Shown here: piece after piece, positions 7,211 through 14,684 of the stretch
How positions within the stretch are numbered: position 1 is the stretch's first letter
Layout of the letters: each line of letters opens with the position of its first letter
NCBI GenBank assembly: GCA_902761035.1
Contig: CACWIW010000046.1
Coordinates: 1-38,137 of the forward strand
Reading direction: 5' to 3'
Source: an uncultured bacterium
GTDB lineage: Bacteria; Verrucomicrobiota; Kiritimatiellia; RFP12; UBA1067
Length of the DNA: 38,137 bases
Notes under the pieces: model-generated
Database searches by the model: none
Seen by the model: only the letters and a program-made list of their open reading frames with translations
What the model was told of the DNA's origin: nothing
Position numbers and translations under genes: made by a program

Positions 7211-7322
7211 GCACCACGTGCGTGAGAAACGCCTGATGCGAGGCGACGATCACGTTCGGTTTCGCGACAAGCGGCGAGAGTGTTTTGTTCTGGCGCGTCA
7301 CGTCCGAGCAGCCCTCGTAGAA
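7211..7322 (-). pseudogene. C-terminal remnant of a D-lactate dehydrogenase-like gene
   Basis: On the minus strand this stretch reads FYEGCSDVTRQNKTLSPLVA followed by KPNVIVASHQAFLTHV. That closely resembles the end of D-lactate/2-hydroxyacid dehydrogenases (NV-x-SHQAF motif with the C-terminal catalytic-region histidine). Nothing of the rest of the gene is present on either side. It is a gene scrap opposite in direction to its neighbours. Confidence 0.6.
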
Positions 7323-7386
7323 CCACAATAGAAAACCACAAATCAGGCACATAGGCTTTTGCCGCCCACGGAAGAACAAAATTTGG

Positions 7387-7392
7387 TATAAT
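7387..7392 (+). promoter_or_regulatory. Minus-10 box for the first toxin-antitoxin operon
   Basis: TATAAT at 7387-7392 in the extended context AATTTGGTATAATAATC, with AAAGGAGAA at 7400-7408 as ribosome site and ATG at 7414. The same AATTTTGGTATAA context occurs on the minus strand before rubrerythrin (10619-10632), suggesting an extended minus-10 class in this genome. The minus-35 is not clear. Confidence 0.6.
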
Positions 7393-7413
7393 AATCGCCA
7401 AAGGAGAACAGGT

Positions 7414-7731
7414 ATGCCGAGACTGATGGAGAAGAAGGATTGGTTGCAGACCATGGCAGATGTTGGGTCTGCCAACGACGTTTGGTTTGAAAACGTCGTC
7501 GGCAATACCTGTACCGTGTCTCTTTCGCTTCCTGAGGCGGGTCGATACCGGGTGATTTTTGTGAAACTGGATGGCGTTCCCCCTGTGTCGTCATCTTCGG
7601 ACAGCCACAGCAATAGAAAGATATCGCCGAAGGTTCGAGCTCTTCGCGGCGCGGCAAGATTGAATGACAGCCGCGATTATAAAGAGATACTTGCGGATGC
7701 TTTGGCAGAAAGACACGAGGCTTTGCGATGA
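7414..7731 (+). CDS. Putative antitoxin of PIN toxin, copy 1
   Basis: A 105-aa protein. Residues 1-27 (PRLMEKKDWLQTMADVGSAN, VWFENV) are almost identical to the protein at 23687-23977, while the C-terminal thirds differ (here NDSRDYKEILADALAERHEA). Both are followed by a PIN gene with an ATGA overlap, so it is very likely the antitoxin. The pattern of a conserved N-terminal fold (possibly DNA binding or dimerisation) and a variable C-terminal toxin-binding segment is usual for type II antitoxins. No known antitoxin family was recognised with confidence. A strong AAAGGAGAA ribosome site and a TATAAT box precede it. Confidence 0.7.
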   Translation: MPRLMEKKDWLQTMADVGSANDVWFENVVGNTCTVSLSLPEAGRYRVIFVKLDGVPPVSSSSDSHSNRKISPKVRALRGAARLNDSRDYKEILADALAERHEALR

Positions 7732-8204
7732 AGATATTCGTCGATGCAAACGTCATCATTGACTATCTCGTTGACCGGATGCCTTTTGCAGACGATGCCG
7801 AGGCGGTCGTTGATGCCTGTGTGCAAGACGGCAACGAAGGCGCATTTACCGGTCTTACGGCGTGTAACGCCGTCTATGTCATTGGCAGGTCGATTGGACA
7901 ACACAATGCTGAATTGCTGGTGAAAGAGGTTGCGGAGTTCATGAAACTGTTGCCAATTCGCCCGGAAGACATCACGACGAACCTTGGAGTGGATCATCCT
8001 GATTTTGAGGACACTCTTCAGATTGCCGCAGCGAAGGAGTGGGGTGCGGATGTGATTGTCACACGCGACAAGGACGGATTTGCCAATTCGCCTGTGAAGG
8101 TATTGGCTCCGGCGGAATTTCTAAATGCCTTTGGCGAAGAACGAAGAACGACAATAAACGACATCTCAAATCGTGAAACTGTAGATGAAAGGAAGAAGCC
8201 ATAA
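7728..8204 (+). CDS. PIN-domain toxin, copy 1
   Basis: A 158-aa PIN-fold protein with the first conserved aspartate in FVDANVIIDYLVDR (D5), acidic residues in the middle (PDFEDTLQIAAA) and a late VTRDKDGF motif: the usual quartet of acidic residues for a metal-dependent RNase. PIN toxins cut RNA and are held by the antitoxin encoded just upstream; the ATG overlaps its stop. The C-terminal extension after about residue 140 (TTINDISNRETVDERKKP) includes a 19-base sequence also found downstream of the second PIN gene. The extension may therefore be read-through of flanking DNA rather than part of the fold. Confidence 0.85.
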   Translation: MKIFVDANVIIDYLVDRMPFADDAEAVVDACVQDGNEGAFTGLTACNAVYVIGRSIGQHNAELLVKEVAEFMKLLPIRPEDITTNLGVDHPDFEDTLQIAAAKEWGADVIVTRDKDGFANSPVKVLAPAEFLNAFGEERRTTINDISNRETVDERKKP

Positions 8205-8242
8205 GACAGTGTAACGGTCATCGGATTGTCATTTGCCCTTGG

Positions 8243-8590
8243 TTACCTTTCAATTGGATGGTAGTCGATCTTCGATTCTTCGTCGGTCGCTTCGAGCTTC
8301 ATGATGACGGGGCGTAGTCCGTCGTTGCAGCTCACGATGGCGACGCCGGGCTTCTTGATCCAGTCGCCGTAGTAGAAGAGCGACTTGTCCGCGCCGTGCG
8401 CCAGCGCAAACACATACTGGTAGATTGCCTTCCACGCCTCGTCGCAGAACCCCTGCGGCTTCGCGTAGTCGGCATAGAACACGTCACCGGCCTTCATCAT
8501 CGGACAGGCGGTCAGTCCGTCGATGCCGTATTCCGCCGCAAGTTCCTTGTCGAGTGTCGTCTTGAGAATTGTGATTTTAACCTTCTTCAT
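8243..8590 (-). CDS. TIGR04076-family protein
   Basis: A 115-aa protein matching the TIGR04076 pattern: VKITILKTTLDKELAAEYG, CPMMKAGDVF, GFCDEAWKAIYQYVFALAHG and PGVAIVSCNDGLRPVIMKLE. Three to four conserved cysteines suggest metal or redox chemistry, but the family role is unknown. The start overlaps the end of the SDR gene. A copy truncated after CPMMKA and joined to an FMN reductase tail lies at 12560-12688 in the same position behind the second SDR gene. It ends operon C. Confidence 0.85.
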   Translation of the reverse strand: MKKVKITILKTTLDKELAAEYGIDGLTACPMMKAGDVFYADYAKPQGFCDEAWKAIYQYVFALAHGADKSLFYYGDWIKKPGVAIVSCNDGLRPVIMKLEATDEESKIDYHPIER

Positions 8591-9293
8591 TTTCCAGCCT
8601 CCATCCGAAGTCGTTGTGGTAGATCATGTTGCGCGTCATGCCGCCGTCGATGCAGATGTTCTCGCCCGTGATGAAGCCCGCCTTGTCGGAGGCGAGGTAG
8701 AGGACCATGTTGGCAATGTCCATCGGGTTGCCGACGCGCCCGGCGAAGTGCTGCGAAGCGTCCGGCCCGTCGTGTGATTTGAACGACGTGTCGATCCATC
8801 CGGGCGAGATCGAGTTGACGCGGACGCGTCCGGCGAGGCTGGCGGCGAGCGCGTGCGTGAGCGCGGCGATTCCACCCTTGGCGGCGGTGTAGCTCTCGCT
8901 CTGCGGCTGGCTCATCCTGTCGCGGGAGGACGAGATGTTGATGATGGACGCTCCCTCGGCGAATCTGTCCTTGAAAAGCTTCGCGAGATAGAACGGCGCG
9001 ACGACGCCGACGGCCTGGGCGTAGGCGAACTCCTCATACGTACATTTGTCGATGCCCTTGAAAAGCGGCATGGCGTTGTTGACGAGGACATCGACCCTTC
9101 TGCTCTTTGCGATGACATCGCCGGCGAACCGCTCAAGCGTAGCCTTATCCGCAAGGTCGCCGACGAACCACGGCCCCTCCTGCACATCGATTATGTGAAC
9201 TATCGCTCCTTCGCGCTCAAAACACTCGGCGATGCACTTGCCGATGCCCTGCGCCCCTCCGGTGACGACAACCACTTTGTCTTTGAATTCCAT
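8577..9293 (-). CDS. SDR-family oxidoreductase, copy 1
   Basis: A 238-aa short-chain dehydrogenase/reductase. It has the nucleotide-binding TGGAQGIG (11-18), VNNA (71-74), catalytic serines at about 121-123 and Y135-x3-K139 in SYTAAKGG, then the PGWIDTS stretch that closes over the cofactor. D37 after beta-2 suggests a preference for NAD(H). The substrate is not known; the context (rubrerythrin, flavin reductase) suggests redox detoxification. The second copy at 12685-13392 is over 90% similar by eye. The ATG abuts the TAA of the flavin reductase gene with no gap. Confidence 0.92.
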   Translation of the reverse strand: MEFKDKVVVVTGGAQGIGKCIAECFEREGAIVHIIDVQEGPWFVGDLADKATLERFAGDVIAKSRRVDVLVNNAMPLFKGIDKCTYEEFAYAQAVGVVAPFYLAKLFKDRFAEGASIINISSSRDRMSQPQSESYTAAKGGIAALTHALAASLAGRVRVNSISPGWIDTSFKSHDGPDASQHFAGRVGNPMDIANMVLYLASDKAGFITGENICIDGGMTRNMIYHNDFGWRLENEEG

Positions 9294-9851
9294 TTACATC
9301 AGTTCCTTGCCGCAGGAAAACGCCTGAGCTACGACTTCACCCATGAGGCGGTAGACGTGCTGGCAGGTGTCGAAGCAGATCGGCTTCATCTTCGCGGCGT
9401 CGGGCTTGCCGTCCGTGAGCGCTGATTCTTCCACACCGCAGTTGACGATTTTGCTCACCACGTTGCAGTTCTCTTCGTTCATCGAGACGAGCTTGCATTC
9501 GAGGACGAGCGGCAGTTCGTTGATGACTGGCGCGTCCACAAACTCGCTTTTCGTGACGGTGAAACCGCTCTTCGCCACCTTGTCAGGCGTCTTGTTGCCG
9601 CTGACAATACCGAGATAGTCGCAGGCATTCACCATGTCAGCCGTTCCGAATGCAACCGTAAACGCCTTGCGCGCGGCGATGTTGCCCCAAGTCTTGTGCG
9701 AGGTGTCGATGCAGATGGTGATCTCGTCCTCCAGCGTGATTCCGCCCCATGCGGCGTTCATCACATCGGGAGTTCCGTCCTCGTTGTATGTGCCAATCAT
9801 CAAGACCGGCATCGGGAACATCCAGTTCTTCACTCCAAGGTTCTTCTTCAT
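9294..9851 (-). CDS. Flavin reductase family (DIM6/NTAB-like) protein
   Basis: A 185-aa FMN-binding split-barrel protein: NWMFPMPVLMIGTYNEDGTP, NAAWGGITL, CIDTSHKTWGNIAA, AFGTADMVNACDYLGIVSG and a C-terminal GEVVAQAFSCGKEL. Members bind FMN and reduce it or serve as small flavoproteins in anaerobes. The start overlaps the end of the headless TSCPD gene (ATGA), and the stop abuts the SDR start, so it is inside operon C. A remnant of a diverged relative lies at 7071-7190. Confidence 0.88.
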   Translation of the reverse strand: MKKNLGVKNWMFPMPVLMIGTYNEDGTPDVMNAAWGGITLEDEITICIDTSHKTWGNIAARKAFTVAFGTADMVNACDYLGIVSGNKTPDKVAKSGFTVTKSEFVDAPVINELPLVLECKLVSMNEENCNVVSKIVNCGVEESALTDGKPDAAKMKPICFDTCQHVYRLMGEVVAQAFSCGKELM

Positions 9852-10054
9852 GCGACAATCTCCTTACTTGCGATTTCAGATTCCAGGGCACGTGCCAACT
9901 GGTCGGGGCATGATGTCCCGTTGCGGCAGGGGATGCCTTTGAGCAGAGCAATGACATCCTCGACTTTGCGCCCGACAGCAAGCTTTGCGACGCCGGCCGT
10001 GTTGCCGGGGCATCCGCCCACGAAGCGACAGGCGGTAAGAACGCCTTTGGCGTC
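9848..10054 (-). pseudogene. TSCPD-domain (TIGR03905-like) gene lacking its 5' end
   Basis: The 68 readable codons ([20 protein letters not shown] ... VEDVIALLKGIPCRNGTSCP, DQLARALE) match the C-terminal three quarters of TSCPD/TIGR03905 proteins. These normally carry about 20 more residues with a first conserved cysteine. Here the homology begins right at the rubrerythrin stop codon, in another frame, with no start codon available. The 3' end still overlaps the flavin reductase start (ATGA). It looks like a deletion that joined rubrerythrin to a beheaded TSCPD gene; a ribosomal frameshift product is possible but unproven. Confidence 0.75.
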
Positions 10055-10586
10055 AGAAGTTGTTCTGCTCCAGCTGGAAGTAGGCCTTGGGATGGTCGCA
10101 GACGGGGCATTTCTCCGGGGCGCACTCGGACTCGATGATCGCGCCGCAGTTGCGGCACTGCCACTTGTTCTTGCCGACGCGGACCCACACTTCGCCGGAT
10201 TCGATGTTCTTGACGAGCTTGCGGTAGCGCTCCTCGTGGTGCGCCTCGACCTCGGCGACCCTGCGGAACTTGTCGGCGATGTCCTTGAAGCCTTCGGCCT
10301 CCGCCTCCTCCGCGAAGCGCTTGTACATGTCGGTCCATTCCTCATGTTCGCCGGCGGCGGCCGCGAGAAGGTTCGCCTTCGTGTCGTCTATTCCGGCGAA
10401 CAGCTTGAACCACATCTTGGCGTGTTCCTTCTCGTTGAGCGCCGTCTCCTGGAAGATGGCCGCGATCTGCTCGTAGCCGTCCTTCTTCGCGCGGGAGGCG
10501 TAGTAGTCGTACTTGTTGCGCGCCTGGGATTCGCCGGCGAACGCCGCCATCAGGTTCGCTTCCGTCTTTGATCCTTTGAGTTCCAT
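10053..10586 (-). CDS. rbr: Rubrerythrin
   Basis: A 177-aa rubrerythrin: a diiron four-helix bundle with ExxRN and ExxH-type ligands ([45 protein letters not shown]) followed by a rubredoxin-like domain (WQCRNCG and [11 protein letters not shown]) binding a single iron through four cysteines. It reduces hydrogen peroxide using electrons from NADH via rubredoxin partners and is typical of anaerobes. It is first in operon C, with a TATAAT at 10624-10619 and AAAGGAAC before the ATG. Length is slightly under the family average of about 190. Confidence 0.95.
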   Translation of the reverse strand: MELKGSKTEANLMAAFAGESQARNKYDYYASRAKKDGYEQIAAIFQETALNEKEHAKMWFKLFAGIDDTKANLLAAAAGEHEEWTDMYKRFAEEAEAEGFKDIADKFRRVAEVEAHHEERYRKLVKNIESGEVWVRVGKNKWQCRNCGAIIESECAPEKCPVCDHPKAYFQLEQNNF

Positions 10587-10618
10587 GGAGTTGTTCCTTT
10601 CTTTGTTGTGTGTATGTA

Positions 10619-10632
10619 ATTATACCAAAATT
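10619..10632 (-). promoter_or_regulatory. Extended minus-10 promoter of rubrerythrin
   Basis: On the minus strand the sequence AATTTTGGTATAAT places TATAAT at 10624-10619 about 33 bases before the rubrerythrin ATG. The same AATTTTGGTATAA string also occurs at 29168-29181, and AATTTGGTATAAT at 7380-7392. No operator-like palindrome was seen nearby. Confidence 0.6.
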
Positions 10633-10713
10633 CCAGCAGCGGCAATTGAGTATTTGTCCTCCGGTATTCCCGCTAATTGTTTCATCTCTCCAGTCTTCAG
10701 CCGTTGTCGTTGT

Positions 10714-11610
10714 TTATTTCTCCTCGACATCCTTATTCCATTGCTTTTCGCGCTGACGAGACAAGAACTCCTGCCGTTTGGCGAGCGCCGCCAGAACCTC
10801 TTCCTTCTCGGATTCCGTCATCTCCCGAGGAGCGGGCCAGTGCCTTACGACGATTCCGTGCTTTGACCACCTTGACCTGAAACTTCCCAAGTTTGACATG
10901 TATATTTCCACCCAGCCGTAGCGATCAAGTAAATGGCCTTCGCATTCCTGGTTGTCAGGATCCGTTCCCATGCACTTTGAGCAGCAAGGCACTTCTGCCA
11001 AGACGTTGTGCCCGCGCTCTATCGAAAACAGTCGCGTGCCATCGACCTTTACGGCGGCAACTGGTCTACGGACTCCGACATTACAGCCAGACCAGGACCA
11101 ATCCCGCGACAGACGTTCTCTCGCCGCATCCTCCCACATCGGTCGTTCATCTTCGTCCCGGGCAATTAGACGTACCTTCGCGGCAACAAGCGACCCGCCT
11201 ATCACAAAAGCAAGAATCGAAACGGCAATCACCCTCGGCCACGAGAACTTGCGGCGAGAGGAGCTCGTCTTGTCGCATTCACACGTTGTTTCAACCTCCT
11301 TGCTACAGTGGGCACAGATGACAGGCAGTCCCTTTGCGACTCTCCTTATGTAATTCCGCCCCGCTCCGTCTCGCCCCAGCCAGGACGACATGAGCCATTT
11401 CCCGCAATGCGGGCACCGCGAGTACCGGCAAACCTGCCAGCTCGCCAGAGATGTAATGAGGGACAGAATAATACACGGCAGGTTGTCGCTATTGCGGTAA
11501 GTATGCGTCGTCATTCTGAACATAGCAACTATGACCAGGACGAGAAGTGCAACTGCGCAAACCAGCTGTACCTGCCGCCATTTTCTCGCTTTGTAGAAAT
11601 CTGTAGTCAT
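10714..11610 (-). CDS. Membrane protein with zinc-ribbon-like cysteines, unknown function
   Basis: A 298-aa protein with two N-terminal hydrophobic segments (QLVCAVALLVLVIVAMFRM and IILSLITSLASWQV), two CxxC pairs (CPHCGKW and CAHCSKE) that could form a zinc ribbon, a further membrane segment (VIAVSILAFVIGGSLVAAKV) and a soluble C-terminal part with CCSKCMG and a charged helical end. I do not recognise the family. Its start overlaps the DUF1653 stop by four bases, so it is the last gene of operon B. Confidence 0.75.
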   Translation of the reverse strand: MTTDFYKARKWRQVQLVCAVALLVLVIVAMFRMTTHTYRNSDNLPCIILSLITSLASWQVCRYSRCPHCGKWLMSSWLGRDGAGRNYIRRVAKGLPVICAHCSKEVETTCECDKTSSSRRKFSWPRVIAVSILAFVIGGSLVAAKVRLIARDEDERPMWEDAARERLSRDWSWSGCNVGVRRPVAAVKVDGTRLFSIERGHNVLAEVPCCSKCMGTDPDNQECEGHLLDRYGWVEIYMSNLGSFRSRWSKHGIVVRHWPAPREMTESEKEEVLAALAKRQEFLSRQREKQWNKDVEEK

Positions 11611-11840
11611 AGATTCTTCTCCATTAGCTCAAACCGCTTCATCTTCATTCCCTCCCGCTCGATGGTCTCGAAGAACATCTTTGCCGGACGCACCCAAAGG
11701 CCGTGTTCACCATAGAGGGCGCGGTACACGACCATCTCCTCCAGCGTCTCGGAGTCCTTGGCGAATCCCTCAAGGCGATAGCGGTTGCCCTTGAAATACC
11801 GGAACTCGCGCCCGACCAGACATATCTGTTCATCAGTCAT
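11607..11840 (-). CDS. DUF1653-family protein, copy 2
   Basis: A 77-aa protein nearly identical to the copy at 4072-4305 (FRYFKGNRYRLEGFAKDSET, LWVRPAKMFFETIEREG). It again follows aat with a four-base overlap. This shows that aat and DUF1653 were duplicated together as one block. The function of the family is unknown. Confidence 0.85.
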   Translation of the reverse strand: MTDEQICLVGREFRYFKGNRYRLEGFAKDSETLEEMVVYRALYGEHGLWVRPAKMFFETIEREGMKMKRFELMEKNL

Positions 11841-12550
11841 CTTTTTCCTCCTGATCTTGATTCCGATCGTTTCCCCTTGTGATTGGCAATTGAGACGACT
11901 GCCGAGTTCAACATCTCCAGATACTCGGCGCGGGGAATCTCCTTCGCACCGAAGCGGGCGAGATGTTCCGTGTAAACCTGACAGTCAATCCAGGGAACGC
12001 CGTTGTCGAACATCCGACGGGCGAAGGTGGCGAAGGCGCACTTGCTCGCATCAGGGACCGTCGCAAACATCGACTCGCCGAAGAAACACGGTCCGATCGA
12101 CACGCCGTAGAAGCCGCCGACGAGACGTCCATCCTGCCATGACTCGAAGGAATGCGCGAATCCGAGTCGGTTGAGTTCGCAGTATCCCCTCTCAAGCTCG
12201 TCGGTGATCCACGTGCCGTCCTGTTCCGGACGCGGCACGGCCGCACAGGCGTGGATTACCTCGGGGAACGCCGTGTCGACGCGATACTCGAACAACCCTT
12301 TCCGGAGCGTCTTTACAAGCGACTTCGGGATGTGCAGATCCGCCGCCTTCAGGACGAACCGCGGGTCTGGCGAGAACCAGGTTATCGGCTCGCCCTCCGC
12401 GACTGGCCATGGGAAGATACCTCCTGCGTATGCGTTCAGCAGTCGCTCAGGGCAGAAGTCACCGCCGATGGCGAGCAATCCGCTATCAACCTCGGCATCC
12501 TCCGCAGGCGGAAACTCAAACGAGTCGTCTTCTAGGCTATAGACGGCCAT
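11837..12550 (-). CDS. aat: Leucyl/phenylalanyl-tRNA--protein transferase, copy 2
   Basis: A 237-aa Aat enzyme differing from the copy at 4298-5014 at only a few residues (for example YSLEDDS for YCLDDDS near the start and NHKGKRSESRSGGKR at the end). All family motifs (GLLAIGGDF, GIFPWP, WFSPDPR, FFGESMF) are intact, so both copies could be active. The leader upstream of the ATG, including the FMN reductase tail, is identical to copy 1, marking the duplication boundary as extending into the upstream gene. Confidence 0.92.
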   Translation of the reverse strand: MAVYSLEDDSFEFPPAEDAEVDSGLLAIGGDFCPERLLNAYAGGIFPWPVAEGEPITWFSPDPRFVLKAADLHIPKSLVKTLRKGLFEYRVDTAFPEVIHACAAVPRPEQDGTWITDELERGYCELNRLGFAHSFESWQDGRLVGGFYGVSIGPCFFGESMFATVPDASKCAFATFARRMFDNGVPWIDCQVYTEHLARFGAKEIPRAEYLEMLNSAVVSIANHKGKRSESRSGGKR

Positions 12551-12559
12551 GCCCTGCCC

Positions 12560-12688
12560 TCATATCCTCCTGCCAAGATCGAAGGTCGCCTTCATCATCG
12601 GACAGGCGGTCAGCCCGTCTGTGCCGTATTCCGCCGCAAGCTCCTTGTCGAGTGTCGTCTTGAGAATCGTTATTTTTACCTTCTTCAT
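12560..12688 (-). pseudogene. TIGR04076 N-terminus joined to FMN reductase tail
   Basis: A 42-codon frame: residues 1-34 (VKITILKTTLDKELAAEYG, CPMMKA) equal the start of the TIGR04076 protein at 8243-8590. The last eight (TFDLGRRI) equal the end of the FMN reductase at 16020-16574. The join falls at a shared KA dipeptide (AAGGCG/AAGGC-like DNA), hinting at microhomology. It starts inside the SDR stop, as the intact TIGR04076 gene does at 8590, and sits directly before the second aat gene. Confidence 0.82.
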
Positions 12689-13392
12689 TTCTCCAGCCTC
12701 CATCCGAAGTCGTTGTGGTAGATCATGTTGCGCGTCATGCCGCCGTCGATGCAGATGTTCTCGCCCGTGATGAACCCAGCCTTGTCGGAGGCGAGGTAGA
12801 GGACCATGTTGGCAATGTCCATCGGGTTGCCGACGCGCCCGGCGAAGTGCTGCGAAGCGTCCGGCCCGTCGTATGATTTGAACGACGTGTCGATCCATCC
12901 GGGCGAGATCGAGTTGACGCGGACGCGTCCGGCGAGGCTGGCGGCGAGCGCGTGCGTGAGCGCGGCGATGCCGCCCTTGGCGGCAGTGTAGCTCTCGCTC
13001 TGCGGCTGGCTCATCCTGTCGCGGGAAGATGAGATGTTGATGATGGACGCTCCCTCGGCGAAACTGTCCCTGAACAGCTTCGCGAGATAGAACGGCGCAA
13101 CGACGCCGACTGCCTGTGCGTAGGCGAACTCCTCATACGTACATTTGTCGATGCCCTTGAAAAGCGGCATTGCGTTGTTGACGAGGACATCGACCTTTCC
13201 GCTCTTTGCGATGACATCGCCGGCGAACCGCTCAAGCGTCGCCTTGTCCGCAAGGTCGCCGACGAACCACGGCCCCTCCTGCACATCGATTATGTGAACT
13301 ATCGCCCCTTCGCGCGCAAAGCACTCGGCGATGCACTTGCCGATGCCCTGCGCCCCGCCAGTCACAACCACAATCTTGTCCTTGAACGTCAT
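12685..13392 (-). CDS. SDR-family oxidoreductase, copy 2
   Basis: A 235-aa short-chain dehydrogenase nearly identical to the copy at 8577-9293 (TGGAQGIG, VNNAMPLF, SYTAAKGG all kept; differences such as FAREG for FEREG and SGKVD for SRRVD). The C-terminus is three residues shorter. Its start overlaps the third DUF1653 gene and its end overlaps the truncated TIGR04076 gene, so it belongs to operon B. The substrate is unknown. Confidence 0.92.
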   Translation of the reverse strand: MTFKDKIVVVTGGAQGIGKCIAECFAREGAIVHIIDVQEGPWFVGDLADKATLERFAGDVIAKSGKVDVLVNNAMPLFKGIDKCTYEEFAYAQAVGVVAPFYLAKLFRDSFAEGASIINISSSRDRMSQPQSESYTAAKGGIAALTHALAASLAGRVRVNSISPGWIDTSFKSYDGPDASQHFAGRVGNPMDIANMVLYLASDKAGFITGENICIDGGMTRNMIYHNDFGWRLEK

Positions 13393-13622
13393 TTCGCATC
13401 CTCCAGCAGTTCGAATCGCTTCATTGTCTTCCCATCACGCTCAATGGTCTCGAAGAACATCTTCGCCGGGCGAACCCAGAGGCCGCCCTCGCCATAGAGC
13501 GCACGGTACACGACCATCTGCTCTAGAGTCTCAGAATCCTTGGCGAATCCCTCAATGCGATAGAGATTCCCCTTGAAGTGCCGGAACTCGCGACCGACCA
13601 GACCTGTCTTACCTTCATCCAT
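13389..13622 (-). CDS. DUF1653-family protein, copy 3
   Basis: A 77-aa DUF1653 protein somewhat more diverged than the other two (MDEGKTGLVGREF start, FKGNLYRIEGFAKDSETLEQ). Here it precedes the SDR gene rather than the Nudix gene and follows a short FMN reductase tail remnant. The position differs from copies 1 and 2, showing that the module moves independently of aat. Confidence 0.85.
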   Translation of the reverse strand: MDEGKTGLVGREFRHFKGNLYRIEGFAKDSETLEQMVVYRALYGEGGLWVRPAKMFFETIERDGKTMKRFELLEDAK

Positions 13623-13632
13623 GTACTACCCT

Positions 13633-13662
13633 CACATCCTCTTGCCCTGATCGAAGACCAAA
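13633..13662 (-). pseudogene. Remnant of the last codons of an FMN reductase gene
   Basis: Minus-strand sequence reads SLVFDQGKRM and a stop, close in DNA (about 22 of 28 bases by eye) and protein to the AAFDLGRRI tail of the intact reductase. It lies between the zinc-ribbon gene and the third DUF1653 gene and has no coding context of its own. It contains AAGAGG, ten to fifteen bases before the next ATG. It is the fourth occurrence of this tail directly before another gene. Confidence 0.5.
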
Positions 13663-13677
13663 CTGCCATGTTGTTTT

Positions 13678-14049
13678 CTACCTTGCATGGGTAAAGGGCC
13701 CGCCTTCAGCCTGTGCACCGCACCACGAACACTGCGTCTGACCAGAGAGGATCGTGCGGCCGCACTGGCGACATTTCATAGGGTCAGTCTGAGTCGAGTC
13801 CTGGCCGTCAAGCCGACCATCGCGCATGTCTATCTCCTGTACCTTGGCATCAAGATCGGCATCCGTGAGGCCCGCTTTATCTTTTAGCAACTCCCACATT
13901 GCCTGAACGACCAGATACAGCCGTTCCGTGTTCTTTCGCGTCTTGTCGGATGACATGGCGCTTTCACGCGCGACATCGCGGGCGTGTTGAGCATCAACTT
14001 GCGCGATGAAGTTCTGCGCATACTCAATATGCTGTCCCAGACCACTCAT
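13678..14049 (-). CDS. Small helical protein with C-terminal zinc ribbon
   Basis: A 123-aa protein with a helical, polar N-terminal part (QHIEYAQNFIAQVDAQHARD, LYLVVQAMWELLKDKAGLTD) and a C-terminal CRQCGRTILSGQTQCSWCGA zinc ribbon. I do not recognise the full-length family. It begins with ATGA overlapping the Nudix stop, so it is translated with operon B. The zinc ribbon could bind protein or nucleic acid. Confidence 0.75.
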   Translation of the reverse strand: MSGLGQHIEYAQNFIAQVDAQHARDVARESAMSSDKTRKNTERLYLVVQAMWELLKDKAGLTDADLDAKVQEIDMRDGRLDGQDSTQTDPMKCRQCGRTILSGQTQCSWCGAQAEGGPFTHAR

Positions 14050-14684
14050 AAATCACTCACCTTTCTATTTTCATTGTCGGCACTACCATCTTTGCGAGAT
14101 TCTTCAACCCAGGCGTCGAGCATGGCCCTCGCTATCGATCCGTGGCGTGGTATCTCCGGCAGGTGCTCGCGGTCGAACCACCCGGATTCCACTACCTCCT
14201 CGCCGTCGGGCTTGAGTTCGCCAGAAGCGTACTCCGCCCGGAAGCCGATCATGATGTTCGATGGGAACGGCCACGTCTGCGATCCGAAGTAGCGGATGTC
14301 CTTCACCTCGATAGACGCTTCTTCGCGGACTTCGCGGCGTATGGCGTCCTCAAGGCTCTCGCCCGGATCGACGAATCCGGCGACAAGCGACCACACGACG
14401 CTACGGTAGTGCGTGTTCCTCTGGAGTAGCACATTGTCGTTTTTTGTGACGAGGACTATCACGGCGGGCGAAATCCTCGGGTAGACAGTGTAGCCGCACT
14501 TCGCGCACACGAGCGCCCGTTCGCCCGGATCGTCGTGCGGCTTCATCTCCGCGCCGCAGCGTCCGCAGAAGCGGTTGCTCTCGCGCCACTCGGCGATCTC
14601 CGCCTCACGCGACGCCTCGCGCATCTCGTCGGGCGTCATGTCGCGGAACGTCTCGCGGAGGTTCTTCATTTGCCCGGCATCCAT
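14046..14684 (-). CDS. Nudix hydrolase (NudC-like), copy 2
   Basis: A 212-aa protein with the zinc ribbon (FCGRCG and CAKCGY), Nudix box (GFVDPGESLEDAIRREVREE) and GSQTWPFPSN of NudC-type NADH pyrophosphatases, the same as in the fusion at 3083-4075. It ends about 14 residues after the shared DAW(V/I)EESRK, with a short unrelated tail, where the other copy continues into SnoaL. The MDAGQ start shares a base with the flavodoxin-MBL stop (TAATG); MKNLRETF five codons later is also possible. It probably acts on NAD(H) or related dinucleotides. Confidence 0.88.
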   Translation of the reverse strand: MDAGQMKNLRETFRDMTPDEMREASREAEIAEWRESNRFCGRCGAEMKPHDDPGERALVCAKCGYTVYPRISPAVIVLVTKNDNVLLQRNTHYRSVVWSLVAGFVDPGESLEDAIRREVREEASIEVKDIRYFGSQTWPFPSNIMIGFRAEYASGELKPDGEEVVESGWFDREHLPEIPRHGSIARAMLDAWVEESRKDGSADNENRKVSDL

